A DNA stretch of 14,630 bases from Acidobacteriota bacterium (GTDB lineage Bacteria; Acidobacteriota; Vicinamibacteria; Marinacidobacterales; SMYC01): contig JAJCXL010000262.1 of assembly GCA_029263435.1 (NCBI GenBank), positions 1-14,630 on the forward strand. Direction: 5' to 3'. The notes below the pieces were generated by a model. That model was not told the DNA's origin and searched no databases. It was given only the letters and a program-made list of their open reading frames with translations. Positions 1 to 7,131 of the stretch are shown here, in pieces; the first letter of the stretch is position 1; every line of letters begins with the position of its first letter. The position numbers and the translations under genes were made by a program.

Positions 1-8
1 TTCTTCGA

Positions 9-2390
9 CTAGTCACCACGTAAGGCCTCGATCGGCCGGATCGAGAGCGCTCGGCGGGACGGGACGACACTCGCGAGGACGGTGACGATTGCCACCGCTC
101 CGAGGCTGGCCGCGACCACGCCCGGGTCGAACAGCTCGACGCCGTGGACAAGGCTCGCGAGGACGCGGACGGCTCCAACGACACCGAGCAAACCCAGCCC
201 GAGTCCGAGCGCCACCATCGCCAAGCCATCTCGAAGAACCGACCTCAAGATTCCGTGCGGACTCGCTCCCAGAGCCATCCGAAGCGCGAGCTCGCCGGTC
301 CGAAGCCCCACCAAGGTTGCCAGCACTCCGTAGAGGCCCAGCGCCGCCAGGCCGAGCGCGGAGAGCGCAAACGCTGCAGCAAGGATGCTGTTCGCACGTT
401 CCGTACCGACAGCCTCTCGACGGACGGCTTCGAGGGTCGTCGCGCCGAACACGGGTTGCTGCGGGTCGAGGCGCGCGACGCTCGCGCGGATGGCCGACAC
501 TAGAGTCTCTTCCGGGCCGCGCCCGCGCAGCACGAGGTGCGCGGGAGGCACCACACCTCCCATCCAGAGGGACGGCTGCTCGAGGGGGACATATAGCTCG
601 ACGTACTGCCTCCGAGCCAACTGGTAGTTCAAGACGTGACGCACCACGCCGACGATGGTGACGCCTTCACTCTCATCGAAGAACACTCGCTTGCCGAGCG
701 CTGACTCTCCCGGAAAGAGTCGTTCGGCAAACATTTCTCCCACGACCGCGACCCGGAGGGACTCTGGACGTTCCGTCTCGTCGAAGACGCGGCCCGACAC
801 AAGCGGGATACCAAGAGTACGGAAGTAGTCGCGGCTCACCGCCTGAACCGACGCGAGTCGGATGCTCTCATCGGAGGGCACCACACCCTCCCTATACACG
901 CCGACTTCATGCCCCGGATCGACGAGCGGGAGCCCGGTGCTCACGGCGGCCATGTCGACGTCAGGAAGCGTTTCGACCGTGCGCAGTAACTCTCGATAGA
1001 AGCGAATCGATTCCTCGGCGCTCGAATATCGAGATGCCGGCAGAGCGATCCGAGCCGCGACCCGCCCCACCGGATCGAACCCCATATCCGTGGTCGATAC
1101 GAACAAGAAGGTCTTGACCAGCAGCCCCGAGCTCACGAGGAGGACGACGGCCAGTGCGACTTGCGCTACCACCAACGCGCCGCGAAGCCGCGTCGGCTTG
1201 CTGGATGTCGAAAGCCGCGAGCGCAAAGACGCGCGAACCTGTCGGAGGGGCGCGAGCCCAAACGCAAGCCCGGCGCAGGCCGAGACCGCCAATCCGAACA
1301 AGAAAGCGGAGCCGCCCGTCGCAAGGCCCGTCAGCCGGGGCGTGTTATCCGGTAACAACGTCTGCAGAAGATCGGTGCCCCAACCAGCGAGGATGAGTCC
1401 GAGGGCGCCACCCGCTAGCGAGAGGATCAGACTCTCCGTCATCAACTGACGCATCAAGCGAGCCATGCCCGCTCCAAGAGCCGCTCGAGTGGCTATCTCG
1501 CGTGAGCGCCCGGACGCACGAGAAAGCACCAGGCCCGCGACGTTCACGCATGCGATGACGAGCAGTAGTCCCACGCTCCCCATCAAAGCGAAGAGCGACG
1601 GAGCCGAGCGTCGAACCGCACGCTCATGGAGAGAAGTCACCTGAATCCCGTCCCGGTGGTCGAACTCCGTTGCGAGCTCAGACGCGATCCGGCGCATGTC
1701 GTCTTGGGCCTGGCCGATCGTCACTCCCGGCCGCAGTCGCGCCGTAGCCCAAAGTCCGGGATGTCTTCCTCGATCCTCCCAAGGCAGATCCTCACGAAAC
1801 GTCCCTATCGGGAGCCAGAGTTCGACCGTCGTGGTCAGAAACTCGAACTCCGGCGGCATCACACCTCGCACGACGAAGCTGCGGTTGTCGAGGATCATCG
1901 TCTTGCCCAGGACATCGACGCTCCCGCCAAAGTCCTGCTGCCAGCAGGCGTAAGAAAGAACGACCGCGAGCGCGTCGTCCTCTTCGAAGGCGGCGCCTAG
2001 GAGGGGATCCACGTCGAGCGTCGCAAAGAAGTCACCGCTGACCATCCCGACCCGAACGGGCTGAGGCTCCGGCGTTCCGGTCCAGTTGAGGTTGTCCGCG
2101 CGAAACGCCGACACGGACTGAAACGAGCGCTGGCGCTGGCGCCAATCGAAGAAGTTCGGGATCGAGATCGAGTAGGTATCGTTCCCATCGACGCTCGTTT
2201 CGTTCAAGAAAACGAGCTCCTCCGGGGTGCCATACGGAAGCGGCCGGAGAACGACTTGATGGAGAATCGTGAACATCGAGGTGGACGCGCCGATACCGAG
2301 AGCGAGCGTGAACAGCGCCACCGCGGTGAAGCCCGGCTTCCGGGCCAAAAGTCGTAGCGCAAAGCGGAGTTCTTGAGCCCAGCCGTTCAT
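9..2390 (-). CDS. ADOP-type ABC transporter permease (duplicated MacB/FtsX core)
   Basis: Integral inner-membrane permease of about 793 aa. The layout is visible in the translation: TM1 at about residues 21-43, a periplasmic MacB-like core domain, three TM segments at about 266-289, 321-343 and 362-381, then a repeat of the plan with TM5 at about 405-427, a second periplasmic domain, and TM6-8 at about 669-693, 723-747 and 756-776. FtsX-type loops (SREIATRAALGAG and GELALRMALGAS) follow TM2 and TM6, and the C-terminus ends RPIEALRGD. This doubled plan matches the acidobacterial duplicated orphan permeases; length is typical. No ATPase gene lies in the window, so its partner and substrate are unknown. 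I chose ATG 2390 because MNGWAQELRFALRLL is the usual N-terminus of the family; in-frame starts further upstream (to 2483) would add a non-conserved extension. No clear Shine-Dalgarno is visible. The stop is only 8 bp from the window edge. Confidence 0.9.
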   Translation of the reverse strand: MNGWAQELRFALRLLARKPGFTAVALFTLALGIGASTSMFTILHQVVLRPLPYGTPEELVFLNETSVDGNDTYSISIPNFFDWRQRQRSFQSVSAFRADNLNWTGTPEPQPVRVGMVSGDFFATLDVDPLLGAAFEEDDALAVVLSYACWQQDFGGSVDVLGKTMILDNRSFVVRGVMPPEFEFLTTTVELWLPIGTFREDLPWEDRGRHPGLWATARLRPGVTIGQAQDDMRRIASELATEFDHRDGIQVTSLHERAVRRSAPSLFALMGSVGLLLVIACVNVAGLVLSRASGRSREIATRAALGAGMARLMRQLMTESLILSLAGGALGLILAGWGTDLLQTLLPDNTPRLTGLATGGSAFLFGLAVSACAGLAFGLAPLRQVRASLRSRLSTSSKPTRLRGALVVAQVALAVVLLVSSGLLVKTFLFVSTTDMGFDPVGRVAARIALPASRYSSAEESIRFYRELLRTVETLPDVDMAAVSTGLPLVDPGHEVGVYREGVVPSDESIRLASVQAVSRDYFRTLGIPLVSGRVFDETERPESLRVAVVGEMFAERLFPGESALGKRVFFDESEGVTIVGVVRHVLNYQLARRQYVELYVPLEQPSLWMGGVVPPAHLVLRGRGPEETLVSAIRASVARLDPQQPVFGATTLEAVRREAVGTERANSILAAAFALSALGLAALGLYGVLATLVGLRTGELALRMALGASPHGILRSVLRDGLAMVALGLGLGLLGVVGAVRVLASLVHGVELFDPGVVAASLGAVAIVTVLASVVPSRRALSIRPIEALRGD

Positions 2391-2530
2391 GAGGCATGGG
2401 CATTGCACACCGGATGCCATCGCCGTGCGTGTCGACATGACGGCAATCAAAGAGGATACGGCGCGATCACTGCCGGCGGGCACGTCGAAGTGTCCGTGAG
2501 CGAAAAGCTCATGCCCTCAATCGAACAGTG

Positions 2531-2574
2531 CCACTTCTGCGGGGTCAGAAAGGTGGCCTCCTGAAAAAAAGGAG
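2531..2574. repeat. Two adjacent hairpins
   Basis: First hairpin 2531-2556: CCAC and TTCTG pair with CAGAA and GTGG around a CGGGGT loop, with a two-base bulge (2551-2552) on the 3' arm. Second hairpin 2558-2574: CTCCT pairs with AGGAG around a seven-base A-rich loop. They lie just before the first GGACC-T-GGTCC palindrome. Neither is followed by a T-run, so they do not look like intrinsic terminators. Their tight packing resembles REP/BIME-type intergenic elements, which is an inference. Confidence 0.45.
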
Positions 2575-2583
2575 ACTAGATCG

Positions 2584-2599
2584 GGACCTGGTCCATTTT
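2584..2599. repeat. Palindromic element GGACCTGGTCCATTTT, copy 1
   Basis: The core GGACC-T-GGTCC is a perfect 5-bp inverted repeat with one central base, followed by ATTTT. An identical 16-bp copy in the same orientation begins 86 bp to the right. Such palindromes repeated in intergenic DNA are typical of REP-like sequences, some of which are tied to IS200-like RAYT transposases. No transposase lies in the window, so the assignment is only by form. Confidence 0.6.
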
Positions 2600-2669
2600 C
2601 GACAAACGGCGAGGAGAGCCAAAAAGCTGCCAACAAACGGGTTAGCGACTTCGAGCTCGGGGAACAAAA

Positions 2670-2685
2670 GGACCTGGTCCATTTT
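2670..2685. repeat. Palindromic element GGACCTGGTCCATTTT, copy 2
   Basis: Exact 16-bp match to the element at 2584-2599, same orientation, followed by one more T. The sequence between the copies also carries a smaller direct repeat (ACAAACGG at 2602-2609 and 2633-2640) and the 8-bp palindrome CGAGCTCG at 2652-2659, so the whole interval is unusually rich in short symmetric sequences. Confidence 0.6.
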
Positions 2686-2830
2686 TAGGCAGGTTGCTCG
2701 TCGGACGTCGCCATCTGCGTTGCCGCGCAAGCACACCCATCACGTCCTTCGAATTGTCCGCTGACATGGCGATTGCACGCCGGCAGGGCTTAGAATGCGC
2801 ATCACTATTCCAAAGGAGAGGCATCGTCCC

Positions 2831-3178
2831 ATGAGCATCGAGCGTCACGAAGTCGGCCCCCGCATGACCCAAGTGATCGTCCACAACGACACCGTCTATC
2901 TCGCCGGTCAAGTCGACAGTGCAAAGTCGGGCACCGCAGCGGAGCAGACCAAGAACATTCTCGCCCGCATCGACACCCTGCTCGCGACTGCCGGCACGGA
3001 CAAGTCGAAGATCCTGAGCGCGTCGATTTGGCTCTCCGACATGCGCTTTTTCGCGGAGATGAACGAAGTGTGGGATGCGTGGGTCACGCCCGATCACACC
3101 CCGACGAGAGCGTGCGTCGAGGCGAAGCTCGCGATCCCGGAATTCCTGGTCGAGATCCGAGTTACCGCGGCGCGCTAG
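2831..3178 (+). CDS. Rid-family protein (YjgF/YER057c/UK114), RidA-type active site kept
   Basis: Soluble 115-aa protein of the Rid superfamily, trimeric enzymes or binders that in RidA hydrolyse reactive enamines/imines formed by PLP enzymes and amino acid oxidases. Visible family features are VYLAGQV (22-28), the central helix region ILARIDTLLATAG, and the C-terminal block PTRACVEA...LVEIRV. R93 matches the substrate-binding arginine of RidA and E108 the conserved glutamate, so deaminase activity is plausible. The overall pattern (WLSDM, MNEVWDAWV) resembles the YoaB-like branch more than archetypal RidA. I chose ATG 2831 because a good ribosome site (AGGAGAGG, 2814-2821) precedes it by 9 bases; an earlier in-frame ATG at 2795 lacks one. 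It is monocistronic here and ends 20 bp before the convergent stop of the amidohydrolase gene. Confidence 0.9.
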   Translation: MSIERHEVGPRMTQVIVHNDTVYLAGQVDSAKSGTAAEQTKNILARIDTLLATAGTDKSKILSASIWLSDMRFFAEMNEVWDAWVTPDHTPTRACVEAKLAIPEFLVEIRVTAAR

Positions 3179-3196
3179 AAAACCGCGACGGCGCTT

Positions 3197-3212
3197 CGCT
3201 ACTTACGTAGCG
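3197..3212. other. Short inverted repeat at convergent gene ends
   Basis: CGCTAC and GTAGCG form a 6-bp stem with a TTAC loop, lying across the stop codon and last codons of the minus-strand amidohydrolase and 18 bp after the stop of the plus-strand Rid gene. It could slow or protect both 3' ends, but there is no T-run on either strand, so it is not a canonical Rho-independent terminator. Confidence 0.3.
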
Positions 3213-4764
3213 CGCGGCCCGGGCGGGTGCCGGTCATCTCGCCATCGAGAAGAACCGCGACGCCGTTGACGAACACGTGGCGCGCGCCGGTGGCGTAGTG
3301 GTGCGGGTCGCCAAACCGGGCGGTGTCATTGACCGCATCCAAGTCGAGCACCGCGATGTCCGCGAAGGCACCTTTTTCGATGACCCCGCGATCCGTGATG
3401 CCCATCCGGTCCGCGGGAAGGCTCGTCATCTTGCGGATCGCTTCGGCCACGGAGACGATGCCGAGATCCCGCGCGTAATGTCCGAGCACGCGCGCAAAAG
3501 TCCCGTAGTTCCTCGGATGAGGGACGCCCTCTCCCGGCGCGTAGATACCGCCGTCCGACGCCACCATGGTGTGCGGGTGCTGCATGATGCGCTTCACGTC
3601 TTCTTCGGCCATCGCGTGAAAGATGCCGCTGAAGCCGCCTTTTTCCTGGAGCTCGAGCGCTAGCAACGACGCTTCCTCGAGAGTACCGGGCCGATTCTGG
3701 TCGCTCAGGATGTCGGCGAGACTCTTGCCATTGAGAGACGGGTCCCACTCGCAGGACGAGACCACGACGTTCTTGGCATCGCCGCCGCCGCGATCCTCTT
3801 CGAGATTCTTCAACACCGCCTGGCGAATGCGTTCGCGCTGTACCGGGTCACGCAGCCGTGCGGCTCGGTCGTCGGCCTCTCCTTCGAGGCTCCACGATGG
3901 AAACAAGATCGACAACGACGTGCTCGACGCGGTGTAGGGGTATTGATCGATCGTGACATCGACCCCTCGCTCGCGGGCTCGATCGACCATGGCGAGGGTC
4001 TCGGTGCTTCGGCCCCACATCGGAGCGCCCACGACTTTGTGGTGAGTTATCTGAGTGGGAAGGCCGCCTTCTTCGCCAATGCGGATGGTCTCGTCCACGC
4101 TTTCGAGAAGCTGGAGCCCCTCTTCGCGCATGTGACTGACGTAGTAGCCGTCATAGCGCGCCGCGACCCGCGCGAGCGCCACCACCTCTTCGGTCTTCGC
4201 GTAGGCGCCGGGGACGTATTTGAGTCCGCTCGACAGCCCAAAGGCGCCGTCTTTCATCGCCTGGTCCACCATCGTTCGCATCCGGTCGAGCTCGGCGGCT
4301 GAGGGGTCGCGATCCTCGTTTCCTATCACGCTCCGGCGAATCGTTCCATGTCCCACGGTCAACGCGAAGTTGATGGTCGAGGGCTCGAGGTCGAGTCGTG
4401 CGAGAAACTCCGCGATCGGAAACGGCGAGCCGCCGTCCGGACCGCCCACCGCGAGGGTCACGCCTTGGCGAATGTAGTTCTCTGCAAGCGGGTGTCGAAA
4501 AATACCTCGTACCGCGTGCGAATGGGTATCGATGAAGCCGGGAACGACGGCGAGACCGGAGACATCGATGCGCCGCCCGGCACGCGCGCCCGAGAGATCT
4601 CCGACCGCTTCGATGCGATCGCCTCGCAGCCCGACATCCGCGACGACAGGAGCGCTCGAGCGTCCGTCATAAACGGCGCCCCCCTCGAGGATGACGGTAA
4701 AAACGGGCTCGTCGGAGGCTTGCGCCACGGCGAGAGCGGAGACCAAAAGCCACGCGTACATCAT
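3199..4764 (-). CDS. Exported N-acyl-D-amino-acid deacylase (D-aminoacylase) family amidohydrolase
   Basis: Protein of 521 aa, normal length for the family. Residues 1-17 form a probable signal peptide (hydrophobic WLLVSALAVA, then A-Q-A-S), so it should act in the periplasm or outside. The amidohydrolase barrel shows H81-x-H83 in DTHSH, the family stretch GLSSGLKYVPGAYA (176-189), H211 in VSHMREEG, H241/H242 in ITHHK, and D404 in VASDGG. Known D-aminoacylases release D-amino acids from N-acyl forms using zinc. Oddity: the position of the usual bridging Cys (GNCG, 27 residues after the second His of HxH) is Asp here (GPDG, D110). Dipeptidase or related hydrolase activity is therefore possible. 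It is the last gene of the operon; its ATG overlaps the TGA of the 117-aa gene (TGATG), and GGAGG at 4775-4779 lies 10 bases upstream. A second ATG at 4761 is an equally possible start. Confidence 0.87.
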   Translation of the reverse strand: MMYAWLLVSALAVAQASDEPVFTVILEGGAVYDGRSSAPVVADVGLRGDRIEAVGDLSGARAGRRIDVSGLAVVPGFIDTHSHAVRGIFRHPLAENYIRQGVTLAVGGPDGGSPFPIAEFLARLDLEPSTINFALTVGHGTIRRSVIGNEDRDPSAAELDRMRTMVDQAMKDGAFGLSSGLKYVPGAYAKTEEVVALARVAARYDGYYVSHMREEGLQLLESVDETIRIGEEGGLPTQITHHKVVGAPMWGRSTETLAMVDRARERGVDVTIDQYPYTASSTSLSILFPSWSLEGEADDRAARLRDPVQRERIRQAVLKNLEEDRGGGDAKNVVVSSCEWDPSLNGKSLADILSDQNRPGTLEEASLLALELQEKGGFSGIFHAMAEEDVKRIMQHPHTMVASDGGIYAPGEGVPHPRNYGTFARVLGHYARDLGIVSVAEAIRKMTSLPADRMGITDRGVIEKGAFADIAVLDLDAVNDTARFGDPHHYATGARHVFVNGVAVLLDGEMTGTRPGRALRK

Positions 4765-5117
4765 CAGTCTAGATCCTCCGGGTGCTCGGAGAGTCGAGAC
4801 CCCAATATCGAGCGCGCCTTCTCAGCGGCATCCGAGTCACCCACCGCAAGCTCGAGATCGGCGCCTTCCATGGCCTCGCGATCTTTCCGAAGCTCATCCT
4901 TGAGCGTGTTGGCTTTCTCTCGCCACGCCTCGATGGCAGCACGGTTGGCATCCTGATACTGCCACGCGCGGCGGACCGCAACGCAGGCTTCAGAGATGGC
5001 ATCGAGCAGGACGCTCTCGGAATCGGTCAGCTCGGAGCGCTCCTCCAAGGCCCATTCCTCCAGCTCGATCAATCGTTTTTCGTTCAAGTTCCAGTCTCCG
5101 ATTTCCGCATGATTCAA
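4764..5117 (-). CDS. 117-aa hypothetical protein, helical and acidic
   Basis: I do not recognise this protein. It is rich in Glu, Ala, Asp and Arg, has no signal peptide or membrane segment, and most of it looks alpha-helical, with charged heptad-like stretches (EKRLIELEEWALEER, about 13-27, and a second one about 60-85), compatible with a small coiled-coil or helical-bundle partner protein. The start is TTG at 5117; there is no in-frame ATG nearby and no strong ribosome site, so the N-terminus is uncertain. It lies 43 bp after the biotin carboxylase stop, and its TGA overlaps the ATG of the amidohydrolase, which suggests translational coupling and makes it a genuine gene rather than a chance frame. 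Function may relate to the amidohydrolase or to the carboxylase, but nothing in the sequence decides this. Confidence 0.6.
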   Translation of the reverse strand: MNHAEIGDWNLNEKRLIELEEWALEERSELTDSESVLLDAISEACVAVRRAWQYQDANRAAIEAWREKANTLKDELRKDREAMEGADLELAVGDSDAAEKARSILGSRLSEHPEDLD

Positions 5118-5160
5118 ACAAACATCGCCCGAATAGTCTACCGCGCCCGAGTGGGAGGAA

Positions 5161-7131
5161 TTACGAGGTCAAGATGACGAGGACGTCAGGCCCCTCGAGA
5201 ACTTGCCCCGGCTCGACCAGCACGCTCGCGACGATGCCGGCGAGCGGAGCGCGCGCTTCGAGCTGCATTTTCATCGATTCGACCACCGCCAGCACCTGGC
5301 CCTCCTCGACGCTGTCCCCGGAGGCGACGAGGACATCGAGAACCTTACCTGCCATCGGCGCTTTCACTTCGCCGTCCGCGGCTTGGGTGGGCACGAGGCG
5401 GTGCGTTTGGCCCCGAGGGTCGACGAGCGCAAACGTTTCCCCGAACAGCGACAAGGCGATGCGCTGCGGGTCGAGCGCGGTCGCGACCCCGGCCCATCGG
5501 GCTCGATCTGGAGCCTGTCGTGTCACACCGGCCGCGCGAATAAACGTTGACGAGAATCGAAAGCTCGGCTCGGGCTCGCTCGGCAGGGCCTCCGCGAGTC
5601 CCATCCCGATCAAGATCGCGTCACCGGTCGCTCGGTCGACATCGACGGAGATTGGAAACCTCTCGGACGCCCCGCCGACCCGACTTCCACGACTACCCCC
5701 AGCGCGAAAACGCGCGCCGGCTGCACTGCCCGGCACCTCCCCTCGAAGTGCAAAGGAGAGCTGCTCGCGAAAACCTGACGTTTCTACGCGGCGAACGACC
5801 GACTCCGGAAGGAGGGGCCCATTGAGCTCATCGAGATGCTCTCCGATCCACGAGGTAGAGAATCGTCCGGCGAGAAAATCCGGGTGCCTCACTACGGCTT
5901 GAAGAAACGGCAAATTGGTCGTCGTCCCGTGGACGACCATGCTCTCGAGGGCGCGATCGAGCCGGGCCACGGCTTCGGCGCGGTGGTCTCCAATCGCGAT
6001 GACTTTCGCGATCATCGAGTCGAAAGCCTGATGCACCCGTCCGCCTTCCTGCACACCCGAATCGACTCGAACGTGCTCGACGAGCGGTTCTCGATATCGG
6101 AGGAGAGGTCCTGGAGTGGGAAGAAACTGCGCGCGAGGGTCTTCCGCGAGGACCCGCGCTTCGATCGCCCAGCGCTTGCGCTCCAATCGGTCGAGTGCTT
6201 CCGGCCATCGACCCTCGGCGATCTCGAGTTGGCAAGAGACGAGATCGATGTCGTAGACCGCTTCGGTCACCGGGTGCTCGACCTGGAGCCGGGTGTTGAC
6301 TTCCAGAAAATAGAAAGAGCCGTCTTCGTCGAGAAGAAACTCGACGGTGCCCGCGCCCCGATAGCGCGTCCGGGTGACGAGAGATAGAGCCGCCGCCGAA
6401 ATCTGCTCTCTCAGCGCTTCGTCGACGACCGGAGAGGGCGCTTCCTCGATGACTTTCTGGAAGCGCCTTTGGAGAGAGCACTCGCGCTCGCCAAGCACCA
6501 CTCCACCTCCACCACCGTCGCCCATGACTTGGATCTCGATGTGACGAGGTTTTGCGAGATACCGTTCGACGAACACTCTCGAATCGCCGAAGCCGGCTTG
6601 GGCTTCCTCAGAAGCGCGTTTGAGCGCGGCGGGCAGATCCTTCGGATCCGAGACGACGCGCATACCGCGTCCGCCGCCACCACCGACGGCCTTGACGAGA
6701 TAGGGCGGCTCGATACCGCGCTCGGAGAGTAACCCCATTTCATCACCGGTGACCGCCGAGAGGGTCGGGACGTCGCACTCGATGGCGAGCTTCTTGGCGC
6801 TCTCTTTGTTTCCGAGCTCCTCCATCGACTGAGGCGTCGGTCCACAAAACGCGATCCCCGCGTCCTCGACGAGGCGCGCAAAAGACGCGTTCTCGGAGAG
6901 AAACCCGTAGCCCGGATGGAGCACGTCGGCGCGGGCTTGCTTGGAGAGTCGAACGATGCCTTCAGCGTCTAGGAAGCTCTCAACGGAAAGCACCTCGTCC
7001 GCTTCGGCCCGTACCGGAGCGTCGGCATCGGCGGGGGTCGAGACGACCGCCACTCGATAGCCTCGTTCCCTTCCCGTGCGAAGGATGCGGCGAGCGATCT
7101 CCCCGCGATTCGCGATGACGAGTGTTCTCAT
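5161..7131 (-). CDS. Acyl-CoA carboxylase alpha subunit: biotin carboxylase + BCCP (methylcrotonyl-/geranyl-CoA type)
   Basis: Cytoplasmic 656-aa subunit that carboxylates biotin with ATP and bicarbonate and carries biotin to the carboxyltransferase. Domains in order: biotin carboxylase (about 1-445) starting LVIANRGEIARRI, with the ATP-grasp glycine loop KAVGGGGGRGM (147-157) and EVNTRLQVEHPVTE (277-290); a BT linker region (about 446-585) with a Gly/Arg/Ser-rich stretch near 471-488; and a biotinyl domain (about 588-656) with ESMKM, biotin on K621. Size and layout match MccA/LiuD and AtuF rather than acetyl-CoA carboxylase, where the biotin protein is separate. ATG 7131 is chosen because it begins the conserved N-terminus; the frame stays open upstream to 7593, but that overlaps the hydratase gene and has no family similarity. 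The ATG overlaps the hydratase stop (ATGA), so the two are probably coupled. It pairs with the beta subunit at 9857-11464. Substrate (methylcrotonyl or geranyl) cannot be set from this subunit. Confidence 0.93.
   Translation of the reverse strand: MRTLVIANRGEIARRILRTGRERGYRVAVVSTPADADAPVRAEADEVLSVESFLDAEGIVRLSKQARADVLHPGYGFLSENASFARLVEDAGIAFCGPTPQSMEELGNKESAKKLAIECDVPTLSAVTGDEMGLLSERGIEPPYLVKAVGGGGGRGMRVVSDPKDLPAALKRASEEAQAGFGDSRVFVERYLAKPRHIEIQVMGDGGGGGVVLGERECSLQRRFQKVIEEAPSPVVDEALREQISAAALSLVTRTRYRGAGTVEFLLDEDGSFYFLEVNTRLQVEHPVTEAVYDIDLVSCQLEIAEGRWPEALDRLERKRWAIEARVLAEDPRAQFLPTPGPLLRYREPLVEHVRVDSGVQEGGRVHQAFDSMIAKVIAIGDHRAEAVARLDRALESMVVHGTTTNLPFLQAVVRHPDFLAGRFSTSWIGEHLDELNGPLLPESVVRRVETSGFREQLSFALRGEVPGSAAGARFRAGGSRGSRVGGASERFPISVDVDRATGDAILIGMGLAEALPSEPEPSFRFSSTFIRAAGVTRQAPDRARWAGVATALDPQRIALSLFGETFALVDPRGQTHRLVPTQAADGEVKAPMAGKVLDVLVASGDSVEEGQVLAVVESMKMQLEARAPLAGIVASVLVEPGQVLEGPDVLVILTS

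Larger units (their letters stand above)
2391..2830. other. Gene-free interval with hairpins and palindromic repeats
   Basis: About 440 bp between the permease start and the Rid gene on the opposite strand. I see no convincing gene here; short frames across it have no recognisable protein pattern. It holds two adjacent hairpins (2531-2574), two direct copies of a 16-bp element with a palindromic core (2584-2599 and 2670-2685), and, at the right end, the leader of the plus-strand Rid gene. A TAGAAT hexamer at 2791-2796 could be a -10 element for that gene, but no -35 at proper spacing is evident. Both flanking genes are transcribed away from this interval, so both promoters must lie in it. Confidence 0.6.

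Noticed and set aside
2391..2483. 31-residue N-terminal extension of the permease
   Set aside because: The extension does not resemble the family; ADOP permeases start just before the W--ELR-A-R-L block, matching ATG 2390.
2642..3097. Minus-strand open frame across the repeats and the Rid gene
   Set aside because: It is antisense to the well-supported Rid gene and runs through both the palindrome and non-coding DNA; no recognisable protein features.
3197..3212. Bidirectional intrinsic terminator between convergent genes
   Set aside because: A 6-bp stem is present but there is no T-run on either strand, so it is listed only as an inverted repeat.
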